A stretch of 64,000 bases of DNA from the NCBI GenBank assembly GCA_022706085.1, contig JAKJDF010000009.1, positions 1 through 64,000 on the forward strand. Reading direction: 5' to 3'. This stretch comes from Candidatus Latescibacterota bacterium (lineage in GTDB: Bacteria > Latescibacterota > MWCZ01). Each line of letters opens with the position of its first letter. The first letter of the stretch is position 1. This document shows positions 23,640 through 32,300 of the stretch, piece by piece. The notes beneath the pieces are model-generated. The model had not been told where the DNA came from and did not search any database. It saw only the letters and a list, made by a program, of their open reading frames with translations. The position numbers and the translations under genes are program-made.

Positions 23640-24689
23640 CTAGATTTCGCGGCTTATGACATACCCCACCATCCGATCGAGGGAATCGCGAGCGTCGGAT
23701 GGCGGGAGGCTGCCGAGGTGCGCACGCGCCTGTTCCGCGTAGTGCCGGGCGGTGCGGAGCGCCGATGCGACGCCTCCGTACAGCTCAATGAATGCGTGGA
23801 CCGCGTTCCAGTCGGCATCCGTGTTCACGCCCAGGGAGACAAGTTCGCGGATTTTCTGTGCATCCTCGTGCGGAGCGGCATTCAGTGCGCGGATGAGCGG
23901 CAGGGTGATGGTTCCTTCGCGGAGGTCCTGCCCTGTGGGTTTGCCTACGACGGTAGGATCGCCGACGACGTCGAGAATGTCATCCACGATCTGGAAGGCC
24001 ATGCCGAGGAGTTCTCCGTACGATGCCAGCGCGCTCACCTGTTGTTCGGTGCCGTCGGAAAGACGCGCGCCGCCCTCAGTGGCCAGCGACATGAGAGATG
24101 CCGTCTTGCGGTTGATCAAGTCGAGGTAGCTCTCCTCGGAAAAGACCGGAGAGCGTCTCTGATCGCGGGCGTGGACCTCTCCTTCGATCATTCTTCGGGT
24201 CTGAAGCGCCGCGATTTTCATCACGGGAATCGAACCGGTTTCAAGCATCGTAGAGAGCGCCTGCGTGAACAGGATATCGCCCATCAGGACGGCAGTTTCG
24301 TTATCCCAGCGGGCATTCACCGAGGGCACGCCGCGCCGGAGGACCGACTGATCGATCACGTCATCATGCAACAGGGTGGAGGCCTGAAGGAGCTCCATGC
24401 TGACCGCGGCGAGGCGAACTTCATGCGTAATTGTCCCCACGCATCTGGCTGCCAGCAGGACCAGCGCGGGTCTGATGCACTTGCCCTTGGTGGCGGCGAC
24501 GTAGCGACTCACGGCGTCAACGGTCGGGACTTCCGCAGTGAGGATTGAGTCGAGATGACGGAGAACGGAATCAAAATGGGGGCGCACCGGTTCGATAATT
24601 GACGCGAGGGCGTTGTTGAGAATGCGCCGCGCGAGGCGGTTTCGACCGACATCGCCCGCAACTGGCGTCGACACCTGTACCGGCTGCAT
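23640..24689 (-). CDS. Polyprenyl diphosphate synthase (IspA/IspB-type)
   Basis: 349 residues from the ATG at 24689 (GGGAG upstream); earlier in-frame starts would add residues with no family resemblance. The first Asp-rich motif is LLHDDVID near residue 125 and the second is QIVDDILD near residue 252; KGKCIRPALVLLAA near residue 67 and KTASLMSLATEGGA before the second motif agree with the trans-isoprenyl synthases. It condenses isopentenyl diphosphate into a long-chain prenyl diphosphate for quinones or carrier lipids. Chain length cannot be fixed, although small residues before the first Asp motif (MELLQASTL) fit a long-chain product. Confidence 0.9.
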   Translation of the reverse strand: MQPVQVSTPVAGDVGRNRLARRILNNALASIIEPVRPHFDSVLRHLDSILTAEVPTVDAVSRYVAATKGKCIRPALVLLAARCVGTITHEVRLAAVSMELLQASTLLHDDVIDQSVLRRGVPSVNARWDNETAVLMGDILFTQALSTMLETGSIPVMKIAALQTRRMIEGEVHARDQRRSPVFSEESYLDLINRKTASLMSLATEGGARLSDGTEQQVSALASYGELLGMAFQIVDDILDVVGDPTVVGKPTGQDLREGTITLPLIRALNAAPHEDAQKIRELVSLGVNTDADWNAVHAFIELYGGVASALRTARHYAEQARAHLGSLPPSDARDSLDRMVGYVISREI

Positions 24690-24891
24690 GCTCTGGTTTC
24701 TCCCGTCCCACGCACAGGAATCGGGTTCGTGGGCGCGCATGGTGCGAGTGCAAGACTGGCACGCGCTCGAAATTGATTGATACCGCGTCACCGGCACTTT
24801 GGTCAAGTCCACACGATGACTTCTATTTCATACACAAACATCAGCGGGGCAGGTGTGTGTTCCGGCGGAGTGCAACAGGCGAGGTGGGGTA

Positions 24892-26025
24892 ATGAAATAC
24901 CGACGATTCGGGAAGACGGAACTCATGGTTTCGGTGTTCACGTTCGGCGCGATGCGTATCCCCGACGGCACCGAGGAGAATGCGGTTGCAACGATCCGCC
25001 GCGCGGTGGAGCTGGGGATCAACCACCTCGAAACGGCCAGAGGGTACGGGTCGAGTGAGCGCTTGATGGGCCTTGCGATGCCCTCGTTACCGCGCGAAAG
25101 GCTTATCATCACGACAAAAATAGGCCCCACCGAGACGGCTGACGAGATGCGCCGGTCGCTGGATGAGTCGCTGGAACGGATGCGCGTGGATCGAATTGAC
25201 AATTTCGATATCCACGGCATCAACAACCGCGAGATTCTTCGGCGCACGTTGAAGAAGGGCGGCTGCCTTGCGGCAATACGGAAGGCGATGGAGGAAGGTA
25301 TCGTCGGGCACCTCGGTTTTTCGACGCACGCGCCGCTGGAAGTGATAATGGAGGCGATCGGTACGGGCGAGTTCGAGTCGGTCAACCTGCACTACTACAC
25401 ATTCAACCGGCGCAATCTTCCGGCAATCGAGAAGGCTCGGTCCTTGGATATGGGCGTGTTCATCATCTCACCGACGGACAAGGGAGGGCAGCTTTTCAAT
25501 GCGCCGTCGAAACTCCGGGAATTGACGAAGCCCTACACGCCAATCCAGGCCAATCACCGATTCCTGCTGGGCAACCCGGAGATTCACACGATAAGCCTCG
25601 GGGCGGCCTCTCCGCACGAGTTCGAAGAACATCTGGCCGTTGCTGACAACGACGGGCCGTGGACCGAGGAAGAAGCCGCGCTGTTCGCCCGGCTGGACGA
25701 GGAAATGAGGCGAGCGCTCGGAACCACGTTCTGCACCCAGTGCTACGAGTGTCTGCCCTGCCCGGAGAGCATTCATATTCCTGAGACGCTGCGCTTGCGC
25801 AACCTCGCCAGAGCATACGACATGAAGGAGTTCGGCAAGTACCGCTACAACCTGTTCAGTCGGGGTGGGCACTGGTTTCCGGGAGAACAGGCAACCGCCT
25901 GCACGAAATGCGGCGAATGCCTGCCGCGGTGCCCCGAAAAACTTGATATCCCGGCGCTCCTCATGGATACACACGAGCTTCTGCTGGGGGACCCTCAGCG
26001 GCACCTGTACGCCCGCAACGAGTAG
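24892..26025 (+). CDS. Aldo/keto reductase family protein with C-terminal [4Fe-4S] ferredoxin-like domain
   Basis: 377 residues from the ATG at 24892, preceded by GAGGTGGGGT. The AKR barrel begins YRRFGKTELMVSVFTFGAMRIP and continues with NHLETARGYGSSE, the family Asp-Tyr region here reading ETARGYG. The HLGFSTHAPLEV and GVFIISPTDKGG segments are typical of the Fe-S AKR subfamily of anaerobes. Residues 280-377 hold two Cys clusters, FCTQCYECLPCPESIHIP and CTKCGECLPRCPEKLDIP, for one or two [4Fe-4S] clusters. It probably uses ferredoxin-type electrons. A terminator directly follows the stop. Confidence 0.88.
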   Translation: MKYRRFGKTELMVSVFTFGAMRIPDGTEENAVATIRRAVELGINHLETARGYGSSERLMGLAMPSLPRERLIITTKIGPTETADEMRRSLDESLERMRVDRIDNFDIHGINNREILRRTLKKGGCLAAIRKAMEEGIVGHLGFSTHAPLEVIMEAIGTGEFESVNLHYYTFNRRNLPAIEKARSLDMGVFIISPTDKGGQLFNAPSKLRELTKPYTPIQANHRFLLGNPEIHTISLGAASPHEFEEHLAVADNDGPWTEEEAALFARLDEEMRRALGTTFCTQCYECLPCPESIHIPETLRLRNLARAYDMKEFGKYRYNLFSRGGHWFPGEQATACTKCGECLPRCPEKLDIPALLMDTHELLLGDPQRHLYARNE

Positions 26026-26058
26026 AACTCGACGGCTCGAAACCCGTCGAGTTCTTTT
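26026..26058 (+). terminator. Rho-independent terminator after the aldo/keto reductase gene
   Basis: Arms AACTCGACGG (26026-26035) and CCGTCGAGTT (26044-26053), loop of 8 nt, then CTTTT. It starts immediately after the TAG stop. Confidence 0.75.
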
Positions 26059-26154
26059 GGATTTCCCTGAATTGCGCTTCTGTGAACTCCAGATCCGCCT
26101 CGCGCCGCGGTCAATGCCATTTCTGCGCGTGGGGGCTCGGAACGGAGGGGGGCC

Positions 26155-26967
26155 TCAGAGTTCGCCAAGAAGCGACGTAAGGCGCGCAAGGGCGTGTTCG
26201 ACGTGGGTTTTCAGGGTGCGCTTCTCGCTGTCGCTCAGCCGGGCGACATCGATTTTTCCCGCGTCGGCACTGAAGCTTCTTACGCGGTTGATGAACACAC
26301 GTGGTGTGATCTGCCCGCGGCGTTTTGCCTCGCTTCGTTCCTGTTTGAGAGCCCGGGCTGACTTCCCCGCTTTGATGTCCTCCCATATTTGTCTCTGCTG
26401 CTCCGGGGTATCCGCGCCAAGTATCTGTAATAATTGATCTTTAGTAACGTTGTGTGACGTCACACACTCGGCCTGGATGTCCGCCGGAAGGTCGAGCAGG
26501 CGGAGAGAATGCGTAACCACGGACCGGTCCTTCCCGATCCGCGCAGCGATCTGTTCGTGGGTGTACCCTGCGTCCGCCAGAGTCTGGTATCCTCTCGCCT
26601 CTTCGAGCGGGTGAAGATCCTGCCGCTGCAGGTTTTCCACCAGCGATACTTCCAGCGAGCCGCTCATGCGGATGACGGGCACCTCGCGCATGCCCAGTGC
26701 GACACACGCGCGGTAGCGTCGCTCCCCGGCAAGTATTCTGCCGTTTTCGTCCACGGTGATCGGATTGATCAGCCCGTGCTGGCGTATGCTTTCCGTCAAC
26801 GTTGCAAGCGAGTCGGGATCGAAATGCCTGCGGGGCTGGCCGGGATTCGGCGTGATCTCGTCTATGGGCACGAGTTTGCCGATACGTTTGTCGGGCGCGA
26901 TGAGGTTCCTGATCTCGTCATCGCCAGTGCGCCCCTGGGAGATGGTTCTCGTCACGAATTTCGGCAT
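26155..26967 (-). CDS. parB: ParB-family chromosome/plasmid partition protein
   Basis: 270 residues, ATG at 26967. It has the ParB N-terminal CTPase fold: ITPNPGQPRRHFD near residue 38, GLINPITVDENGRILAGERRYRA near residue 66 (GERRYRA) and ENLQRQDLHPLEEA near residue 113. An HTH follows (YTHEQIAARIGKDRSVVTHSLRLL), and a C-terminal dimerisation region ends it. The start overlaps the end of parA by 16 nt. I found no parS palindrome near the pair. Together they form a ParABS-type DNA segregation system; from this window it cannot be told whether it serves the chromosome or a second replicon. Confidence 0.92.
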   Translation of the reverse strand: MPKFVTRTISQGRTGDDEIRNLIAPDKRIGKLVPIDEITPNPGQPRRHFDPDSLATLTESIRQHGLINPITVDENGRILAGERRYRACVALGMREVPVIRMSGSLEVSLVENLQRQDLHPLEEARGYQTLADAGYTHEQIAARIGKDRSVVTHSLRLLDLPADIQAECVTSHNVTKDQLLQILGADTPEQQRQIWEDIKAGKSARALKQERSEAKRRGQITPRVFINRVRSFSADAGKIDVARLSDSEKRTLKTHVEHALARLTSLLGEL

Positions 26968-27752
26968 CGCGTAAGAATCTCCTTGATGAATGCACGGAAA
27001 TCGTCTGCACCGGGGCTTTCGGGGGCGAAGGAGAAGATATCCTGGTGGTAACCGGGGCTCGCCTCGACTTTGGCGACTTCCCGGATTTGTGTGTCGAATA
27101 TCAGTTCGCGCGGGAATATCTCCACAAGGTCCGCGATCACTTCCCGCGGGTGGCGTTTCCTCTTGTCCACCATGGTGATGATGACACCGAGGAGGTTGAG
27201 CGACTCGTTCACCCGCTCCCTGATGGTGTTGAACGTCTCCATGATGTTCTCGATGCCCTTGAGGGCAAAGTAACTCGCCTGAACCGGAATGATCAGGTCG
27301 GTTGCCGCGATCATGGCGTTCGACGTCAGGATGCCTACCGAAGGGCTGGTGTCAATGATGACAAAGTCGTAGCCGTGGCCCCGCAACGCTCGGCGGAGCC
27401 GGTCTCGCCCGTCGACTTCCGGCAGAAGAAGGTGTTCGAGGCGCACGAGATCCAGCGACGCAGGCGCGATATCCAGATTCTCTCGAACAGGCCGAATGAC
27501 GTCGCTGATCGCCATTTGTCGCTGGCCCGGCCCATCCGCGTACAGCACCTGGTACAACGAAACCGCCGGAGGTTCGGTGTTCCCCAGAAAGACGTCGGTA
27601 AGCGAGCTTTGCGGATCCATGTCAACGAGCAGCGTCCGATACCCCATATCGGCAAGTCCGGCCCCGACATTGACGCAGCACGTCGTTTTTGCGACTCCGC
27701 CTTTGATATGGGAGAAACACAGAATCGGGCTCCGATTCAGTCGTGACGGCAT
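26952..27752 (-). CDS. parA: ParA-family ATPase (Soj/ParA)
   Basis: 266 residues, ATG at 27752 with only a weak ribosome site. The deviant Walker A is KGGVAKTT at residues 17-24, with signature Lys17 and P-loop Lys22. LLVDMDPQSSLTDVFLG near residue 42 and FVIIDTSPSVG near residue 130 are the other ATPase motifs. It dimerises on ATP, binds DNA non-specifically and moves ParB-bound DNA. It is immediately upstream of parB and overlaps it. The neighbours are not the usual gidA/gidB/dnaA genes found near an origin. Confidence 0.93.
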   Translation of the reverse strand: MPSRLNRSPILCFSHIKGGVAKTTCCVNVGAGLADMGYRTLLVDMDPQSSLTDVFLGNTEPPAVSLYQVLYADGPGQRQMAISDVIRPVRENLDIAPASLDLVRLEHLLLPEVDGRDRLRRALRGHGYDFVIIDTSPSVGILTSNAMIAATDLIIPVQASYFALKGIENIMETFNTIRERVNESLNLLGVIITMVDKRKRHPREVIADLVEIFPRELIFDTQIREVAKVEASPGYHQDIFSFAPESPGADDFRAFIKEILTRCRNS

Positions 27753-28368
27753 GGCGTGGGTCCCTGTGCGCGGAAATGATCTACTGGCGTGTGCGGAACA
27801 CTGCCCGCAGAAAGCGGGATTTCACCGCACTGCTGGTTGCGTGGCGGGGTGGTTCGGACACGCATGATTTCCCGGTGACGCTCGTGAGTCAGCACTGATT
27901 CTCCGCGGGAATTGTCGTCCGATAGTACCGCGCTACCGCGGAAGCAGTCAAGGGGTTCCATCTCCGGGCGGCCATGCGGGGCAACCGGTACGTTGCCTGC
28001 CCGGCATATCAAGGGGGGACAGGCCGGGGAACCGTGTTTACATAACAATGATAATCCGGTGTTTGCTTCGCACCGGGCCGTGAAGGTGCAAATGCTTTCG
28101 GCCTCATACGGCGCGGCAGTATCCGGCAGCGCGACGACGACAGGGACGATTACACAACCGGAGACCATCAACGCGCAGATGCCGTCGTATCCCAATGTAT
28201 CGAATGTGAAGCCCGAACCAGTTGCCTGTGAAGCGAGGAGCTTCTTTTCAAGGAGAAATACGGATGGAATCCCACAAACACAGATATTGTGCAAAGCGTG
28301 GCGCGACACCAGAAGGAGCCGCGCCACGTTGAGGTTGGCGTCGCTGAATTGCTGCGGGCGTATTCTTC
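27753..28368. other. 616-nt stretch without a recognisable gene
   Basis: ORFs run through it on both strands but none shows a family motif or a good start. It must contain the promoter for parAB. Part of it (about 28030-28280) looks less GC-rich than the neighbours by eye. I see no parS-like palindrome. A hairpin at 28295-28330 may end the SDR transcript. Confidence 0.5.
28295..28330 (-). terminator. Possible weak terminator of the SDR gene
   Basis: Arms CGTGGCGCG (28297-28305) and CGCGCCACG (28320-28328), strong stem. On the minus strand it is followed only by CTTTGC, so it may be a structural element rather than a terminator. Confidence 0.3.
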
Positions 28369-29166
28369 TCACCACCCGTCGGTGGGATAGCGGATCAGGC
28401 TCTGGCTGACGAATCGGCCCGCTTCGGAGCAGAGGAAAGCAGCCAGTTCGGCGGCGTCGTGCGCAACCGGCTTTGCGCGTTTATCCCATGCGTCGTCCGT
28501 GTGCTCGATGGCGGCAAGCGCCTCGTTCAATGTCATGTGACCAACGGGGCCGGGTTCGATAATGTTGACGGTGATCCCGTTTTCGAATTCGTCGTGACCG
28601 ACGGCGAGGCTGAGCCAGGTCCGGGCGGTTTTCCCGATCGTGTAATCCGCGGCCGTCGCTTCGAGGGTTTTGCGCGTCATCGCGCCGTTCATGCTGAATA
28701 CGATGATGCGCCCCCATTTCCGCGAGCGCATGCCGGGAATCACATGCTTGAATGCGAGAAACATCGCGTCAACCTCGGCAGCCATGACATCGCGCCAGAA
28801 ATCTATGGTGACGGACTCGAGCGGCTGGGGTTTCCACTTGCCACCTGCTGCAAGGACGAGGATGTCGATCGCGCCGAAAGCCTTTTCCGCCGCGTTGACC
28901 ATGCGGATGGTGTCCTCTTCGCTTCGGGTGTCGCCGGGTGCGATGATGGCCTGTCCCCCGAGGCGGCGTATGTGAGCGGCCACTTCCTCGGCGCGGGCGT
29001 GAGCATCGGCGCCGCCGTCGTGGGTGGAGAAATCCCGGTGCGTACCGTAGTTCAGGACGATGTTGGCGCCTTCAGCCGCGAGCCGGAGGGCGATGCTGCG
29101 GCCCATTCCGGTACTGGTGCTTCCCGTGATGAGTGCGGTTCTGCCCTTGAGCGTCTTTTCTGCCAT
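28369..29166 (-). CDS. Short-chain dehydrogenase/reductase
   Basis: 265 residues, ATG at 29166 with AGGAGG well placed. The nucleotide motif is TGSTSTGMG near residue 14 (TGxxxGxG type); the catalytic triad reads Ser in IIVFSMNGA near residue 157 and Tyr-x3-Lys in ADYTIGKTA near residue 173. LVLAAGG takes the place of the NNAG motif. It reduces or oxidises a small alcohol or ketone with NAD(P). A glycine-rich insertion (HDGGADAHA) after the second strand is unusual. Substrate unknown. Confidence 0.88.
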   Translation of the reverse strand: MAEKTLKGRTALITGSTSTGMGRSIALRLAAEGANIVLNYGTHRDFSTHDGGADAHARAEEVAAHIRRLGGQAIIAPGDTRSEEDTIRMVNAAEKAFGAIDILVLAAGGKWKPQPLESVTIDFWRDVMAAEVDAMFLAFKHVIPGMRSRKWGRIIVFSMNGAMTRKTLEATAADYTIGKTARTWLSLAVGHDEFENGITVNIIEPGPVGHMTLNEALAAIEHTDDAWDKRAKPVAHDAAELAAFLCSEAGRFVSQSLIRYPTDGW

Positions 29167-29343
29167 GGAAGATCCTCCTGTTTGTGTGGCCTACTTAAGA
29201 TCGTTCGCGCGGGTGCGGGAAAAAAGGCGTGTGCCTGAAAACAGAGGCTCGACGCAGTGCCGCGGTCTTGTTATTTTCTCAAATTCGGAATCGGGATGCA
29301 TCGATTTTGCCGCTGTTTTGCCACGTTAATCCTCGGATCAACC

Positions 29344-32300
29344 ATGACTCGTATCAGACTGCCGTTTCTCCGCGGGACGGCGTACGGCGTCCGCGGGGCA
29401 GCAAGGATCACGTTTTTCGTTGCGTGCCTTATGGGCGCTCTCTCGCCTGTCGGCGCACAGTACCGTCGCGACCCGAGTGCAGTGGAGCTCGGAGAGATCG
29501 GTTCGCGGCACGCCGCGCAGATCGATTCTGCACGCTTCATGCGCTCGTGGGAGCTTCTTTCGCGTTATCCGACGCGGGAGATCGGTACGGCCGGAAACGA
29601 AGCCGCGACGGACTACATTGCCGCGACGTTTGACAGTGTTGGCATGCAAAAGGTGTCCCGACAACGAGTTACGGTTGCGGATGCGCGGCAGGAATACGCG
29701 TATGCGGTTCTTCCGCTTGAGGACGGCGCGTACGATACGATTCCTCTGCGCTGTTACGCGCCGAATTTCGCGCACACGAACACCATTCCACCCGGAGGAT
29801 TGAAAGGCCATCTGGTGTACAGCCGGACCGGGGAAGCCCGGGAGTACAACGGTCACGAGATGGAAGGCAGCGTTCTGCTCGCAGAGATGACGGTGGAAGA
29901 ACGCTGGAGGCTTGCGAGCACGCTTGGAAGCAAAGCGGCTATCTTCATCGAGGCACCGAAGATAACTATTTCGGCGCAGTTCTACACATCCGTGAACTTC
30001 CCTCGTTTCTGGGTAAACCGGCAGGACGGGGATTCGTTGCGTGCGTGGGCGGCAGCGCACCCGAACACTGAGATCACGATACACGCAAAACAGCCGTGGC
30101 GGTTGCTGACCGGATACAGCGTGACGGGGTTTCTGCCGGGCTCTGACCCGGTGCTTTCGCGGGAAGTCGTGGTTATCACCGCTCCGTTTGACGCGGGGTC
30201 GAATGTTCCGGGTCTGGCCCCCGGTGCGGAGGCAGCGTTCAGCAGCGCGGCACAGCTCGAGCTTGCGCGGATTTTCGCGAAGGAGCGGCCGCCACGGTCG
30301 CTCTATTTTGCGGCACTCAACGGCCAACGAAGCGGCGTGATGGAGGGTGGACGCGTTTTCGTTCAGGCCTTGAAACAATCGTACCCGGGGGCGCTGCGGC
30401 AAAATCTGGAGAGACTGCGTGCCGATCTCAGATTGATCAGCGACCGTAAGCTATCCGGCCGGCTTCCCGCTCATCGCGAGCGAGCGCTGGCACTTGAACG
30501 GCGGCTGGGTGATGTGGTCGGGAACGAACTGGCGACGGCACAACGCTACTGGGATGACCTTCAGAACGCACGGGCGGAGTATCTGAAGGGCGGCGCGGTT
30601 GCCGAAAAACGCACGGGGGGAGCTCTCTATTATGCCCGGCGCGTGCGTGTCGGGGCTATGGAGGAGGCGGCCGAGAGATTCAAACCGGCGTTCAAGCGGG
30701 CGCTGGATGCATGCGAGCCGCTTATCGCGGATTACGGTCGTTTGCTCGAGGATTTCGTCGGGGAGCTGGAAAATGACCGGGCCCGCCTCAAACCGATCGT
30801 GGAGGCGGATGAGGGAAAGATCCGAACGTCTGTTGCCGGCAGGCTTGCCGCGGCGCGGATGACGGATATTTCAAAGGCGCTGCAGAAGTTCACCAGGATG
30901 AGCCCGGATGACCACACCACGGGACTGGAACGGCTTCGCAGCGATCTCGCGCTTATTGAACCCATCCTCGGTCGCTACCCGGCACTTCTGATTGACCTGT
31001 CGCTTACGAGTAATTCGAACAATATCGGCCTCTTCCACAAGGGGTATTTCTACAACCAGCAGCCGGATCTGGAACTTCAGCGCGATTATGGACCGCTTGG
31101 AAAGCGGTTTATGGGGTATGCCACGAACCTCGTGGTGGTAAACGATCTGAACGGGTTGTGGTCGCGCTCTGATGAGCAGATTCGGGCGCTGATTCTGGCA
31201 AAAATCGCCGAAATCAGCGCGAAGGCAGAGACCTACCGGAAGGTTGCCGGAATCGCGCTGAGCGACACGGAAGTGAACTACTCGTACGACTGGTACCAGC
31301 GGTTTGTCAACGCGACCGCGTGGGCGTGGGGCCTGGTGCTTGCGGGTGTCTGCGGGTGGTTTGCGTACCGCCGGAGACGCGCTGATGAAACGAGCATTTT
31401 GCCCGCGTGGTGGCAGATCGCCGGCATTGTGGCGGGATTGGGTCTTACCGGGTATGCGCTGATCGCAGGAATGGACTGGAAAAACACGGAGAAGATCCAT
31501 CATGGCATTGATCAGCTCATCTGGAATCATACGGACCTCCTGATCAACGCGGAGCAGATTCCGCGGGAGGAGAAGACGAAGATTCGTCTGGCGGCGGAGC
31601 GGCACAAGCGCTACGTGGAGATGGTGGAGGCCCCGGAGTTCTTTGCAGAGAATATCATCAACGCGGTTCCGGCCACGCTGAACAAATTGCGACAGGATAG
31701 CCTCATTATCTCCCAGCAGCTTGTCATGTTCCAGAAGATTGCGCCGTGGCGAACAATTCCCCCGGCCCAACTGACACAGGGGCAGCTGGATACGCTGAAC
31801 CAGTTTATCGGTTTTCTGGGCCTTCAGGGTGATCGCCGGTTCGTGGACGGGGTAGCCGGCACACCGGGCAAAGCGTGGTGGAATTTCCTCCCCGCGGCGC
31901 GGTATTTCACGAGTGAAATTGCGAGTCTGGCGGGGATTCCCGCCATCGCGCTTTCCACGACCGGAGACATTGCGCCCGAACTATCCAGCCTGCGTGATAC
32001 GTTTGCCCGGGTCAACATTCCCGGTAGCCTGACGCAGATGAGAACCTTGACCGCGATCACAGGTCAGGCACTTCAGGATCCGCTCCTGCCCGACGACATG
32101 GTCATGGGGGACTACTTCGCCACGTCTTCGGGTCTCGTGCTGTATGACGACCGGCAGGCTTCCGTGACTGCGGACCAGCCGGTTGACAGCGCGGTCGTGA
32201 TTGCGGACCGCGGGGGATATCGCTTCACCACGATCACCAACCGCCGCGGCGCGTTTGAGTTCGTGGGGTTGCCCCTCGACGGGAGGGCTGCCGCGCGTTC

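Noticed and set aside
26155-28368. parS sites around parA-parB
   Set aside because: I looked for a TGTTTCACGTGAAACA-like palindrome by eye in the surrounding sequence and saw none.
27737-28375. 212-codon open frame between parA and the SDR gene
   Set aside because: Cys- and Pro-scattered translation without motif, no ribosome site, overlaps the parA start; not reported as a gene.
29344-30400. Active M28 aminopeptidase
   Set aside because: The positions of the metal-binding His, Asp and Glu are occupied by other residues, so catalytic activity is not supported.
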